From NCBI GenBank assembly GCA_021531385.1, contig JAFBIR010000001.1, positions 248,001 through 312,000 of the forward strand: a stretch of DNA of 64,000 bases. The letters are read 5' to 3'. The position numbers and the translations under genes are program-made. This DNA is from Parabacteroides distasonis. Lineage in GTDB: Bacteria > Bacteroidota > Bacteroidia > Bacteroidales > Tannerellaceae. Of this stretch, positions 43,600 to 52,920 are shown one piece after another (positions within the stretch are counted from its first letter, which is position 1; each line of letters starts with the position of its first letter). Below the pieces are notes generated by a model that saw only the letters and a list, made by a program, of their open reading frames with translations, did not search any database and was not told where the DNA came from.

Positions 43600-43631
43600 C
43601 TTGCGATTATCCGGTAAAAAGTGTACATTTG
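43600..43631 (+). promoter_or_regulatory. Promoter for the OPT transporter gene
   Basis: TACATTTG at 43624-43631 with TTG about 20 bases upstream; 60 bases before the ATG at 43691. Confidence 0.6.
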
Positions 43632-43690
43632 TCACCGATCGTCTGGCCTTCCAGACACATATCAGGAATAACAACTAACATTTTAATATC

Positions 43691-45691
43691 ATGAAAGCTG
43701 ATAATGAAGAAATGACGAATGGGCTTCCCGAGAACGCCTATCGAGAATTAAAAGAGGGAGAGCATTACGAGCCTCTCATGTCGCCAAACAAACAATACCC
43801 GGAGGTAACACTCTGGTCTGTGCTCTGGGGATTGCTGATGGCTATCGTGTTTAGTGCAGCAGCTGCCTATTTAGGCCTGAAAGTGGGTCAAGTATTTGAG
43901 GCAGCCATCCCCATTGCCATCATCGCCGTGGGACTCTCCAATGCCTTCAAGCGCAAGAACGCCTTGGGCGAGAATGTCATGATCCAATCCATTGGTGCCA
44001 GCAGCGGTGTGATCGTGGCCGGAGCCATCTTCACGCTGCCCGCTCTTTACATCTTACAAGACAAATATCCGGAGATCACCGTCAATTTCTTCGAAGTATT
44101 CATGAGTTCTTTGTTAGGCGGCATCATCGGCATCCTGTTACTAATACCTTTCCGTAAATATTTCGTTTCCGATATGCACGGCAAATACCCCTTCCCTGAG
44201 GCGACAGCCACCACACAAGTATTGGTCTCCGGCGAGAAGGGTGGTAACCAAGCCAAGCCGTTGATATTCGCCGGATTGATAGGTGGCTTGTATGACTTCA
44301 TCGTAGCCTCTTTCGGCTGGTGGGGCGAGACAATCAGCACACGGGTGATAGAGGCCGGAGCCCTATTGGCCGACAAGGCGAAATTGGTCTTCAAGGTGAA
44401 CACGGGAGCTGCCGTGTTAGGCTTAGGTTATATCATCGGTTTAAAATACTCCTTGATTATCTGTGCAGGCTCCTTCTTGGTATGGTTCATCATCCTGCCA
44501 CTCCTCTCCCTCTTCTTTGGTGATCAAGTGCTTACCTTAGGTAATGCCGCCATCACGGCTACAGTGGGCAGCATGAGTCCGGAGCAACTATTCACCACCT
44601 ATGCCCGTCACATTGGCATCGGGGGTATCGCCACAGCTGGTGTAATTGGTATCATCAAGTCATGGGGCATCATCAAGGGAGCCGTAGGTTTAGCGGCCAA
44701 AGAGTTGAAAGGCAAAGGCGAGGCCACCGAGAGCGCCATACTACGTACCCAGAAAGATCTCTCCATGAAGGTGATAACCATCGGCATCATCGCCGCCTTG
44801 ATCGTCACCTTCCTCTTCTTCCAGTTCGGCGTACTGCATAATTGGTTCCATGCCGTAATCGGACTGTTGTTGGTCGGTGTGATCGCCTTCCTATTCACGA
44901 CGGTTGCCGCCAATGCCATTGCAATTGTAGGAACTAATCCTGTTTCCGGTATGACATTAATGACGCTGATCCTTGCCTCTATCATCATGGTGACCGTCGG
45001 ATTGAAAGGGGCGGCCGGTATGGTCTCCGCACTCATCATCGGCGGAGTGGTCTGCACCGCACTCTCTATGGCAGGTGGTTTCATCACAGACTTGAAGATT
45101 GGATATTGGTTAGGCAGCACACCGGCTAAACAGCAGACCTGGAAATTCCTGGGCACGTTAGTTTCTGCTGCTACCGTGGGTGGTGTAATCCTGATTCTCA
45201 ACCAGACCTACGGGTTCACTACCGGTCAATTAGCCGCTCCCCAAGCCAACGCTATGGCCGCTGTTATCGAGCCATTGATGAGTGGAGCAGGCGCACCGTG
45301 GATTCTTTATGGCATAGGTGCGGCATTAGCCATCATACTCAACTTCTGCAAGGTTCCAGCCTTAGCTTTCGCTTTAGGTATGTTTATACCTCTCGACCTC
45401 AATACGCCACTCCTGATTGGAGGTGCAATCAGTTGGTACGTGGGTAGCCGAAGCAAAGACCAAAGCATCAATACCGCTCGTTTGGAGAAGGGTACCTTGT
45501 TAGCATCCGGATTCATTGCCGGCGGAGCCTTGATGGGAGTGGTAAGTGCAGCGATGCGCTTCGGCGGCATCAATTTCATGAATGAGGAGTGGGCTTCCAG
45601 CCGAGGAGCGGAAGGCGTAGCCATCCTGATGTATATCGCCTTGATTGCCTATTTGACGTTTAATTCCTTACAAGCAAAGAAAGAAAAATGA
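43691..45691 (+). CDS. OPT family oligopeptide transporter
   Basis: 666 residues, highly hydrophobic, with about 14-16 membrane helices. EVTLWSVLWGLLMAIVFSAAAAYLGLKVGQVFEAAIPIAII matches the OPT/YSL amino region (read in pieces), and VLVSGEKGGNQAKPLIFAGLIGGLYDF follows. Family members import peptides or metal-chelates by proton symport. The next gene overlaps by four bases. Substrate unknown. Confidence 0.93.
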   Translation: MKADNEEMTNGLPENAYRELKEGEHYEPLMSPNKQYPEVTLWSVLWGLLMAIVFSAAAAYLGLKVGQVFEAAIPIAIIAVGLSNAFKRKNALGENVMIQSIGASSGVIVAGAIFTLPALYILQDKYPEITVNFFEVFMSSLLGGIIGILLLIPFRKYFVSDMHGKYPFPEATATTQVLVSGEKGGNQAKPLIFAGLIGGLYDFIVASFGWWGETISTRVIEAGALLADKAKLVFKVNTGAAVLGLGYIIGLKYSLIICAGSFLVWFIILPLLSLFFGDQVLTLGNAAITATVGSMSPEQLFTTYARHIGIGGIATAGVIGIIKSWGIIKGAVGLAAKELKGKGEATESAILRTQKDLSMKVITIGIIAALIVTFLFFQFGVLHNWFHAVIGLLLVGVIAFLFTTVAANAIAIVGTNPVSGMTLMTLILASIIMVTVGLKGAAGMVSALIIGGVVCTALSMAGGFITDLKIGYWLGSTPAKQQTWKFLGTLVSAATVGGVILILNQTYGFTTGQLAAPQANAMAAVIEPLMSGAGAPWILYGIGAALAIILNFCKVPALAFALGMFIPLDLNTPLLIGGAISWYVGSRSKDQSINTARLEKGTLLASGFIAGGALMGVVSAAMRFGGINFMNEEWASSRGAEGVAILMYIALIAYLTFNSLQAKKEK

Positions 45692-47028
45692 GAATACCTA
45701 AACTAAAAGAATCGAATACCCCCATGGTTAATGTGGGTATCATGGCCCAGAAATCCATCCTCTTCATGCTCAATGGTCCCTACATCGAGACAGAGACAGG
45801 AGAGGAACTGCAAGGAGAGCAACGGGCTATATGGACTAACAATAAGATCCTGTTTAACGGCAAGCTCCACGAGGATCTCTTCTTTGAGCCGACTGATGAG
45901 AAGAGCTGCTCATTCGATCTCAAGGCCGTGACCATCGGAGTGGATTTCCACTGGCAACGTCGGGAAGACCAACGTTTCCGAGGGGCGCTCAATTTAGCGG
46001 TAACCGACGAAAGGATCGTGGCAATCAATCAGATTGATGCCGAAGAATACCTTACAAGCGTGATCTCCTCAGAGATGAGTGCCAATGCCTCCAAGCAACT
46101 GTTGAAAGCGCATGCAGTCATTTCCCGCAGCTGGCTCCTGGCACAGATCGAGAAAAACCAGCAATTAACGAAGGCCGAAAAGTCCTACACCAGCTGCCAA
46201 CAAGATGAGGAGCAACTGATTCGCTGGTACGACCGTGAAGATCACACACTGTTTGATGTCTGTGCCGACGACCATTGTCAACGCTATCAAGGAATCACCC
46301 GAGAGACCAATCCGGTTGTGAAGGAAGCCATTCAAGAGACACGAGGTGAAGTCTTGCTTTACGACGGTGCCATCTGTGATGCCCGCTTCTCAAAATGTTG
46401 CGGAGGTGTGACCGAGCGGTTTGAGAACTGTTGGGAACCGGTTAATCATCCCTACCTAGCCGTTTTGCGAGACGCACCCGAAAAGGAGTTTCCCGACCTG
46501 ACTGATGAGGCCATGGCTCAAGAATGGATTCGTACCGCTCCTCCTGCCTTCTGCCACACGACAGACAAGGAGATTCTCAGCCAAGTGCTCAACAACTACG
46601 ACCAAGAAACCACCGACTTCTATCGTTGGCAAGTGAGCTACATCCAAGAAGAATTAGCAGAACTGATACGAAGGAAATCAGGTATCGACTTTGGACGTAT
46701 CCTCGATTTGATTCCTTTAGAAAGAGGCGGATCAGGCCGTATCGTACGCTTAAAAATCGTTGGAAGCCAACGCAGCCTCATCATCGGCAAAGAGTTAGAG
46801 ATTCGTAGGACACTCTCCGAGTCTCACCTATACAGCTCCGCTTTCGTGGTGGACAAAGAGATGGGGGCCAATGATATACCCACCCGCTTCATTCTCACGG
46901 GAGCAGGATGGGGACATGGGGTAGGTCTCTGCCAAATTGGTGCCGCTGTGATGGGCGCAAAGGGCTATCCCTATGATGCCATCCTGACCCACTATTTCCC
47001 TGGAGCCACCATCGAAGCCAAATGGTAA
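45688..47028 (+). CDS. SpoIID/LytB-domain protein
   Basis: 446 residues without a clear signal peptide. The SpoIID domain is seen in the middle: AVTDERIVAINQIDAEEYLTSVISSEMSANASKQLLKAHAVISRSW (in parts), then CDARFSKCCGGVTERFENCW and, at the end, GAGWGHGVGLCQIGAAVMGAKGYPYDAILTHYFPGA. In Bacillus SpoIID is a lytic transglycosylase needing denuded glycan. Bacteroidota carry such genes without sporulating; their role is unknown. It overlaps the OPT gene by four bases, so transport and wall processing may be linked (inference). Confidence 0.9.
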   Translation: MRIPKLKESNTPMVNVGIMAQKSILFMLNGPYIETETGEELQGEQRAIWTNNKILFNGKLHEDLFFEPTDEKSCSFDLKAVTIGVDFHWQRREDQRFRGALNLAVTDERIVAINQIDAEEYLTSVISSEMSANASKQLLKAHAVISRSWLLAQIEKNQQLTKAEKSYTSCQQDEEQLIRWYDREDHTLFDVCADDHCQRYQGITRETNPVVKEAIQETRGEVLLYDGAICDARFSKCCGGVTERFENCWEPVNHPYLAVLRDAPEKEFPDLTDEAMAQEWIRTAPPAFCHTTDKEILSQVLNNYDQETTDFYRWQVSYIQEELAELIRRKSGIDFGRILDLIPLERGGSGRIVRLKIVGSQRSLIIGKELEIRRTLSESHLYSSAFVVDKEMGANDIPTRFILTGAGWGHGVGLCQIGAAVMGAKGYPYDAILTHYFPGATIEAKW

Positions 47029-47051
47029 ACAACTATTCCATACTATTTTAA

Positions 47052-47091
47052 ATGTTGGCGAATGCGATGCACATTCGCCGACATTCTTAAA
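47052..47091 (+). terminator. Hairpin terminator after the SpoIID gene
   Basis: ATGTTGGCGAATG (47052-47064) pairs with CATTCGCCGACAT (47072-47084), one G-U, followed by TCTTAAAC, a weak T tract. Confidence 0.6.
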
Positions 47092-47176
47092 CATCACGCA
47101 TGATTTTTTGAAATATTCACCTTCATCTTGCCATTTATTGTGTAAGTTCGCGGTGTGAATAAGTAGCATTGAGAGC

Positions 47177-47764
47177 ATGAACGAACACCTTCCTACACTT
47201 CTTCTGCAGATTCTGCTTGTTGGTTTCACCCCGGGACCTGCCAATATATACGCATTAACCATGTCATTGCGCCACGGCCGTCGGGTTTCGTTGGTGATGT
47301 GGTTAGGCATGTTGGTTGGCTTTTCCATCGCTGTCTCTGTCATGGCTCTATTGACACACCTGTTAGGAGTAGCCTTTGGTTCCTACGTAGGCTATATGAA
47401 AGTATTAGGGGCGGCCTATATTTTTTACTTGGCTTACTGGATATGGCGAAGTGGTGGGGCCAATAAAACCACTAAATCGAGAGAGTGTGGTTTTGTAAGC
47501 GGTATGTTAGTACAACTGACAAATGCAAAGATGCTTCTCTTCGATCTAACAGTGTTTAGCACCTTTGTACTCCCCTATTCAGACCGACTGGAGGATCTGT
47601 TTGAGGCAGCCGCTTGGCTATTGATAGCGGGACCGGGAGCCAATCTGACCTGGTTGATGGCAGGGGGTGTCATGCGCAATTTCTTTTTACGCTATGGTCG
47701 TCAGGTCGATCATCTCTCAGCGATAGCGTTAGTGCTATGCGCAATCTACCTACTCTGTTTTTAG
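47177..47764 (+). CDS. LysE/RhtB family exporter
   Basis: 195 residues with about six membrane helices. The opening LLLQILLVGFTPGPANIYALTMSLRHGRRVSL and LTNAKMLLFDLTVFSTF match the LysE/RhtB family, which exports amino acids and derivatives. It follows a terminator and has a TAAGTTCG element just upstream (near 47141), close to the -7 consensus. Substrate unknown. The M28 peptidase frame opens three bases after its stop. Confidence 0.88.
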   Translation: MNEHLPTLLLQILLVGFTPGPANIYALTMSLRHGRRVSLVMWLGMLVGFSIAVSVMALLTHLLGVAFGSYVGYMKVLGAAYIFYLAYWIWRSGGANKTTKSRECGFVSGMLVQLTNAKMLLFDLTVFSTFVLPYSDRLEDLFEAAAWLLIAGPGANLTWLMAGGVMRNFFLRYGRQVDHLSAIALVLCAIYLLCF

Positions 47765-47824
47765 GACATGTATCTAAAAAATGATGAACAATTAGTATAT
47801 ATGATCAAACAAATACAAATCATT

Positions 47825-49927
47825 ATGAGTATGAAACTATTTAAACATGCATGCATCGCTGGAATGGCTTGCCTATCCACGATCGCTTCGGGTCAGAACT
47901 ACACGACCCCATTCAATCATTGCTTGCTTCCAGAAGCGTACTATGACCAGCTGGTCGGTGAATCCTCGGGCGATCGTGCCTTCAATTACATCATGGACAT
48001 TGCCCCTTATGAGCGTGATCGTCAACATGCCGATTACCAAGGACATTTCATGGAATCAGAATATGTCGTAGCTCAACTGAAGCGTTTTGGCATCGCAAAC
48101 GCCACCATCGAAGAGGTAGGCAAAACGAAGGCTTGGGATGGTGTTAGTGCCTCACTTTGGGAAGTTTCTCCGAAGCAGGTAAAAATCGCTGACTATCAAG
48201 ATCTGGCCGCTATCCTGGGGCAAGGTAGCCAGAATGCGGATGTAACGGCTCAACTGGCATGGATTGGCCGAGGGGAAGCGCATGAGATAGCCGCAGCAGA
48301 TCTGAAAGGAAAGATTGCCGTGACAGAAGCCGCCGCTTCCCGTGTTCATGACAAGGCTGTTGCCGCTGGTGCGTTAGGTGTGATCAGCTTCTATGGTCCT
48401 CGCCCATTGATTGATCCGATCCAAATCCCGAACTCCGGTATTCGCAGCGAGAAGCCGACCTTCTGCTTCAACCTAACCCCTCGTGATGGCTATGCCCTGC
48501 GTGACCGCTTGCTGAGAGGTGAAAAGATCACTGTGCATGCCAAGGTGGAGGTCACAGAAGAAGATACCGATTTGGAGGTACCCACATGCGTCATCCCTGG
48601 TACGGATCCGAACGCCGAGGAGGTGATCTTCACCGCCCACCTCTTTGAAGGCTATGTGAAATTGGGAGCCAATGATAATATCTCCGGATCAGCAGCCTTA
48701 ATCGAGGTGGCACGTACCTTGAATGAACTGTTTGAGAGTGGCCGTCTGCCCCGCCCGAAACGTAGCCTGCGCTTTCTCTGGGTGCCCGAGTTTCAAGGTT
48801 CTATTCCTTGGGCTACACAGCACAAAGAAATATTAGATCGTACACTCTGTGGCATCAATCTGGATATGGTTGGTTTGTGGCTGAGTAAAAGTGGTTCTTA
48901 CTATTGCTTACACCGCACCACAATGGGTAATCCACACTACCTCAACGATGTGGCGGAGTCATTTTATCATTATATGGGAGCAACCAACAAATCATTTGTG
49001 GCTACAGGTGTAGGACGCCCGGATGCCTTGAAGCCGGTATATAGCTTGACCGGTTCGCAAGATCCCTTCTACTATGCCATCAATGCCCACTATGGCGCTT
49101 CCGATCACGAGGTGTTGAACGATTGGGGTGTACAGGTGCCTGCTGTGATCATGATTACTTGGCCGGACAATTACTATCACACTTCCGGAGACCGTCCCTC
49201 TATCTGCGACCCGACGCAATTGCATCGTGCCATTGTCTTGGCAGCGGCTACGGCTTACACCATTGCTTCCGCCGACGAACAATCCGCTTTGGCGATTGCC
49301 AGTGAGGTATCTGCTGGAGCGACCAAACGTCTCTCCTTGAAAGCAGCAGAAGATCTATCCATCTTGACACAAGCTCCTGCTGATCAATTGTCTGCTGCCT
49401 ACAAGAAAGCACATTTTGATCAAGATGCCCTGCTGCTCAACGAGCAGGCCACACTGGAGAGCGTGCTGGAGTTAGCTCCGAGCAGCGCATCTCTGAAAGC
49501 ACACATTGCCACACTGCAAGCTCTCATCACCGAGAAGGCGCAAAGCAATGGCAAAGAGATTGACGCTGCAATGAAAGCCCGTGCAACTATGTTAGGCACA
49601 ACCGCACCGAAGCGTGTGGAGCTGACCACTGAGGAAAAAGCAGCCGCAAAGGTATTCCCGCATGCGACAGTAAAAGTGAAAGAAACAGGCTATGGCGTGT
49701 TGCGCAATATCCCAAAAGAACTACTCACGAAGCATCAATTAATCAAGGGCGAAAGTGCTCGTTTAAGCCTGGCGCACAGTGACGACATTGCCAAACTGAC
49801 CACCTCTGGCAAACTCAGCGTTTTAGATATCAAGAAGATGCAAGACGCACAATTCCCCGACGCTGACAGCTTGGCAGACATCATGCGCTTCATCAATATG
49901 TTGAAAGAGGCAGGATTAGTAGAATAA
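47825..49927 (+). CDS. M28-family peptidase with PA domain, secreted
   Basis: About 700 residues from ATG 47825 (ATG 47768 would place 19 extra residues before the signal peptide MKLFKHACIAGMACLSTIASG). A PA domain (IAVTEAAASRVHDKAVAAGALGVISF) is inserted before a zinc peptidase core: FTAHLFEGYVKLGANDNISGSAALIEVAR, then FLWVPEFQGSIPWATQH and GINLDMVG, with YHTSGDRPS at the end. The metal ligands fit a di-zinc M28 aminopeptidase, although the usual His-x-Asp reads HLFEG here. A helical region follows. It probably trims peptides in the periplasm. A good terminator follows. Confidence 0.87.
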   Translation: MSMKLFKHACIAGMACLSTIASGQNYTTPFNHCLLPEAYYDQLVGESSGDRAFNYIMDIAPYERDRQHADYQGHFMESEYVVAQLKRFGIANATIEEVGKTKAWDGVSASLWEVSPKQVKIADYQDLAAILGQGSQNADVTAQLAWIGRGEAHEIAAADLKGKIAVTEAAASRVHDKAVAAGALGVISFYGPRPLIDPIQIPNSGIRSEKPTFCFNLTPRDGYALRDRLLRGEKITVHAKVEVTEEDTDLEVPTCVIPGTDPNAEEVIFTAHLFEGYVKLGANDNISGSAALIEVARTLNELFESGRLPRPKRSLRFLWVPEFQGSIPWATQHKEILDRTLCGINLDMVGLWLSKSGSYYCLHRTTMGNPHYLNDVAESFYHYMGATNKSFVATGVGRPDALKPVYSLTGSQDPFYYAINAHYGASDHEVLNDWGVQVPAVIMITWPDNYYHTSGDRPSICDPTQLHRAIVLAAATAYTIASADEQSALAIASEVSAGATKRLSLKAAEDLSILTQAPADQLSAAYKKAHFDQDALLLNEQATLESVLELAPSSASLKAHIATLQALITEKAQSNGKEIDAAMKARATMLGTTAPKRVELTTEEKAAAKVFPHATVKVKETGYGVLRNIPKELLTKHQLIKGESARLSLAHSDDIAKLTTSGKLSVLDIKKMQDAQFPDADSLADIMRFINMLKEAGLVE

Positions 49928-49948
49928 TAGCCCATACTTATTTTTAGT

Positions 49949-49990
49949 AAACCCTTCAAGAGCCTATCTTGAGGGGTTTACTTTTACCTA
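49949..49990 (+). terminator. Terminator after the M28 peptidase gene
   Basis: AAACCCTTCAAGA pairs with TCTTGAGGGGTTT (one T-G) around a 5-base loop, followed by ACTTTTACC. Confidence 0.75.
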
Positions 49991-50038
49991 AAGAATAGAT
50001 TTCTACCCACAAAATTAGGTTTGCAACACAAAAGAACG

Positions 50039-50046
50039 TACCTTTG
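50039..50046 (+). promoter_or_regulatory. -7 element for the LytTR gene
   Basis: TACCTTTG, 38 bases before the ATG at 50084; a TTTG stands 15 bases upstream, closer than usual. Confidence 0.5.
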
Positions 50047-50083
50047 CAGTTGTAAAAAAGACTATTTGCAAAACACTACCAAA

Positions 50084-50473
50084 ATGGATAGATATCTAAT
50101 CATAAAAACCAGGGACGAATTACTTAGAATCCGAATTGGACAAATCCTTTATTTTGAAGCGGATCGCAATTATACGAAGTTGTTGCTTTCCAGTGGTATC
50201 CAGTTTACTTTTGCGATCAACATCGGCAAAATTGAGGAGATTTTAGGTAAGCAGGTAGAAGGTGTAGGAAAAATCTTGATGCGTGTAGGAAAGAGCCACA
50301 TCATCAACAAAAATCACATCTTGCAAATTAACCTTCCCAAACAACGTCTATTGCTGTTGACCGAAGAGGGAAAAGCCAAAGAGGTAGTCATCTCCAAAGA
50401 TCCTTTGAAGGTTTTAAAGGAAAGTCTGGAGAAAGAGATGGGAAAGGCTTCAACAGATAGTGAGTCTAAGTAA
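50084..50473 (+). CDS. Stand-alone LytTR DNA-binding protein
   Basis: 129 residues from ATG 50084 (the upstream frame to 50021 crosses the promoter). The whole protein is one LytTR domain: IIKTRDELLRIRIGQILYFEADRNYTKLLLSSG, then ILMRVGKSHIINKNHILQINLPKQRLLLLTEEG, without a receiver or membrane part. Such lone LytTR proteins bind promoter repeats and are often held by a membrane partner. The FHA gene starts 12 bases downstream, so this is the first gene of the phospho-signalling cluster and its probable transcriptional output or autoregulator. Confidence 0.88.
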   Translation: MDRYLIIKTRDELLRIRIGQILYFEADRNYTKLLLSSGIQFTFAINIGKIEEILGKQVEGVGKILMRVGKSHIINKNHILQINLPKQRLLLLTEEGKAKEVVISKDPLKVLKESLEKEMGKASTDSESK

Positions 50474-50485
50474 GCGTAAAGTACC

Positions 50486-51148
50486 ATGATCATTACTATC
50501 GGCAAAGCCAACGACAACGTGTACGTAGCCGATGACTCACAGGTCAGTCGGCATCATGCCCGTCTTGTTTCTGAGCCAGACGGCAGTTGGTTGTTGGAAG
50601 ATCTGGATTCTACCAATGGGACTTTCGTGAATGAGGCACAGATAGCCCGTAAACGCATCTCGAAAAGTGATCAGATCCGTTTAGGAGAACATTTCACCTT
50701 AACCCTCTCCGATCTGCTGAAAGCAGGAAACGATTATAGTGAGGAGTTCGCTAAACTGAAAACAGTCTATGATCATTATATCCAAGAGAAGGTACGGATC
50801 CAATCTTCCAACCAATTCAAGACACGCTTGATGCAATCGTTACCTTTTGCGTTGCCTGGCGTGATCGGTGTGGTCGTTGGCTTTTTAGGAAAAGGTAGTC
50901 CGACATTATTCGGTCTGAGCCTGCTCATTACGATAGTCGCACCCACAGTCGGTATCTATTTAGGAGCCAAACAGGCCGCCAAGATCCCGATGCAGCTGCA
51001 AGCGTTAGCCAACCAATTCAAGATTGATTATGTCTGCCCCAAATGCGGCACCTTCTTGGGCGAGATTCCATGGGAGTCATTGCTCAATCGAAAACAGTGC
51101 CCAGTCTCCTCCTGTAAGGCAAAATGGGCGAGAGACACAGACAAATGA
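50486..51148 (+). CDS. FHA-domain membrane protein with C-terminal zinc ribbon
   Basis: 220 residues. The FHA domain is at about 1-75, with phospho-threonine pocket residues S21-R22 and H24 (SRHHARL) and N44 (STNGTFVN). Two membrane helices follow (about 115-135 and 140-162). The tail has paired cysteines, CPKCGTF and CPVSSCKAKW, a zinc ribbon. The FHA and the zinc ribbon would both be cytosolic. It would recruit a Thr-phosphorylated partner to the membrane; the nearby kinase is the obvious source of phosphate (inference). Confidence 0.87.
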   Translation: MIITIGKANDNVYVADDSQVSRHHARLVSEPDGSWLLEDLDSTNGTFVNEAQIARKRISKSDQIRLGEHFTLTLSDLLKAGNDYSEEFAKLKTVYDHYIQEKVRIQSSNQFKTRLMQSLPFALPGVIGVVVGFLGKGSPTLFGLSLLITIVAPTVGIYLGAKQAAKIPMQLQALANQFKIDYVCPKCGTFLGEIPWESLLNRKQCPVSSCKAKWARDTDK

Positions 51149-51241
51149 ACGCTTGTTCATTAAAACCTATCTGTTTGTACAGTAAATTCTGACGTTTGAT
51201 TGCAAGCTTTCTTCTTCGATAGCCCAATCCACAGCATTTAT

Positions 51242-51249
51242 TACTTTTG
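51242..51249 (+). promoter_or_regulatory. -7 element for the acidic protein-FHA-PP2C genes
   Basis: TACTTTTG fits TAnnTTTG, 41 bases before the ATG at 51290, so these three genes can be transcribed apart from the LytTR-FHA pair. Confidence 0.5.
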
Positions 51250-51289
51250 CTGCGGATTCAATTAGTTTAAACATTTAAAAGCAAGGGTT

Positions 51290-51544
51290 ATGCAAGAAGA
51301 GGAGTACACATTTGTGACGTTAGATGGCAATGATGCCATGCCCGCAGATGCCGTGCTCGTTGATGTGGATAATCTGGATGTAGATTTAAGCGAAGCGATC
51401 GTTGTTGAAGACATGGACTTCGTAGAGGTTGATCATCAAGATTTTATCACATTGGCTGACGATACGGTAATGCTTTCCGACGTTGACACGTTGGACATGA
51501 CTGCAACGGACATGTATGACGCTGACATTACGTTTATTGTATGA
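51290..51544 (+). CDS. Small extremely acidic protein without Lys or Arg
   Basis: 84 residues with 19 Asp and 6 Glu, one His, and no Lys, Arg, Cys or Trp. Sequence is a run of short hydrophobic-acidic alternations (VLVDVDNLDVDL; DMDFVEVDH; TVMLSDVDTLDMTATDMYD). Seven or more Thr/Ser stand next to Asp. It has no signal peptide and no recognised domain. It overlaps the next gene by four bases (ATGA), has its own promoter element, and lies between two FHA genes, a phosphatase and a kinase. It may be the phosphorylated substrate, an FHA ligand or a calcium-type binder; none is shown. It is expressed-looking because of the coupling, not by homology. Confidence 0.75.
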   Translation: MQEEEYTFVTLDGNDAMPADAVLVDVDNLDVDLSEAIVVEDMDFVEVDHQDFITLADDTVMLSDVDTLDMTATDMYDADITFIV

Positions 51545-52056
51545 TAGCCATTAAATGTCCACATTGCCTAATTGGATTGAAGGTGGACGAGGGGAAGATT
51601 CCCCTCGGTCTTACCTCTTTCAAATGCCCCAAGTGCAAAGGGGCTATTCCCGTATCTTTACTTTCCGCTAACAACGGGGAAGAGAACAGTGAACCTGACA
51701 CCATCTTGATACATCCCTTGAAGACAGGCTTAGGGCGACTTACCGTTTTGCCTGATCAGAACACACCGGAGCAACACCTCTCCTTGCAGGAAGGGACGTT
51801 CATCATCGGACGTAAATCAAACGCATCCAAAGCTACCCTACCCGTCCAAACGGGAGATCGCACAATGAGTCGCGAACATGCGGTCATTGAAGTGAAAAAA
51901 GATGGCAAAGGAGGCTACAAACATTATCTTTCCGACAATAACAGCAAAAATCATACGTTATATAACAACAATTACTTAGGAGACGGAGAAGTGGTTGTCC
52001 TCAATGATAACGACGAGATCATCTTAGGACATACGGTGATCCGTTTTAATGATTAA
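51541..52056 (+). CDS. Zinc-ribbon/FHA protein
   Basis: 171 residues, soluble. A zinc ribbon is at the start (C6-x2-C9 and C29-x2-C32, MIAIKCPHC ... FKCPKCKG). The FHA domain is at about 80-171: FIIGRKSNASKATLP (conserved GR), MSREHAVIEV (S-x-x-H) and LSDNNSKNHTLYNNNYL in the N-x-T position. It mirrors the first FHA protein with domain order swapped. It overlaps the acidic protein gene by four bases and precedes the phosphatase by 14. Likely reads phosphothreonine on a local partner. Confidence 0.88.
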   Translation: MIAIKCPHCLIGLKVDEGKIPLGLTSFKCPKCKGAIPVSLLSANNGEENSEPDTILIHPLKTGLGRLTVLPDQNTPEQHLSLQEGTFIIGRKSNASKATLPVQTGDRTMSREHAVIEVKKDGKGGYKHYLSDNNSKNHTLYNNNYLGDGEVVVLNDNDEIILGHTVIRFND

Positions 52057-52070
52057 ATGCTGGTTTTGTA

Positions 52071-52874
52071 ATGATAACGATTGGTAAGCCTTGTGCGGTT
52101 TGTGAGAAGGGTGGCAGAGCAAACAATGAGGATTGCATCTATCCATCGTCAGAGTATTCAGAAAGTAGTCAGCGACTCTTTTTGGTATGCGACGGGGTAG
52201 GAGGCGCCGAGCGTGGAGAGATAGCCAGCGCCTTGGCTTGCGATGCCATACAGACCTATTTTACCACGTTTTTAGGAGATGAGGATCCTACCGTCGAGTT
52301 TATCCAGCAAGCCGTACATTATGCGGAGACACGTTTTGACACCTATCTGCAACAGCATCCGGAGGCGACCGGTATGGCCACTACTTTAACATTGGCTTAC
52401 ATAGGCAAGAAGAGCCTGACTTTGGCGCATATCGGAGATAGCCGAATTTATTATATCCGTGACGGGAAGGCACTCTATCGCTCAGAAGATCATTCGTTAG
52501 TAAATTCTTTAGTGCGTTTAGGACGTATCACTCCCACTGAAGCCCGCATCCACCCTCAGCGCAATCTCATTCTGCGAGCCATCCAAGGGAGTCACATCCC
52601 CACCGAGGCTGAAGTCATCCAATGGCAAGATATTCAGACCTGTGACTGGCTCTTTCTATGCAGTGACGGCACCTTGGAACGCATAGATGATGAACACCTT
52701 CTACAATTATTCGCCGATGCGCATAATCCTACAACGATCAAGGATAATCTCTTGGAAATTTGCGAAGGAAAGACCAAAGATAACTACTCATTCTATGTAA
52801 TACCTGTACGAAAAACGGAAGGAACAACACGTTTCAAACAAAATCTTCTTTCTTTTCTTTATTCTTTAGCATAA
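52071..52874 (+). CDS. PP2C-type protein phosphatase
   Basis: 267 residues, a single PP2C/PPM domain. The metal-binding residues are D21 (NNEDC), D41-G42 (VCDGVGGAERGE), SDG in FLCSDGTLERI and the terminal Asp in KDNYSFYV. GMATTLTLAYI and AHIGDSRIYYI complete the family set. It removes phosphate from Ser/Thr with Mn or Mg. It is 14 bases after the second FHA gene and 46 before the kinase, the standard partner arrangement for reversing kinase action. Confidence 0.95.
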   Translation: MITIGKPCAVCEKGGRANNEDCIYPSSEYSESSQRLFLVCDGVGGAERGEIASALACDAIQTYFTTFLGDEDPTVEFIQQAVHYAETRFDTYLQQHPEATGMATTLTLAYIGKKSLTLAHIGDSRIYYIRDGKALYRSEDHSLVNSLVRLGRITPTEARIHPQRNLILRAIQGSHIPTEAEVIQWQDIQTCDWLFLCSDGTLERIDDEHLLQLFADAHNPTTIKDNLLEICEGKTKDNYSFYVIPVRKTEGTTRFKQNLLSFLYSLA

Positions 52875-52880
52875 AAGAAT

Positions 52881-52888
52881 TACCTTTG
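52881..52888 (+). promoter_or_regulatory. -7 element for the kinase gene
   Basis: TACCTTTG fits TAnnTTTG, 33 bases before the kinase ATG at 52921; it gives the kinase and the envelope genes a separate start. Confidence 0.55.
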
Positions 52889-52920
52889 GCAGATTAAATA
52901 GAAGTTAAATAAGACTGAAT

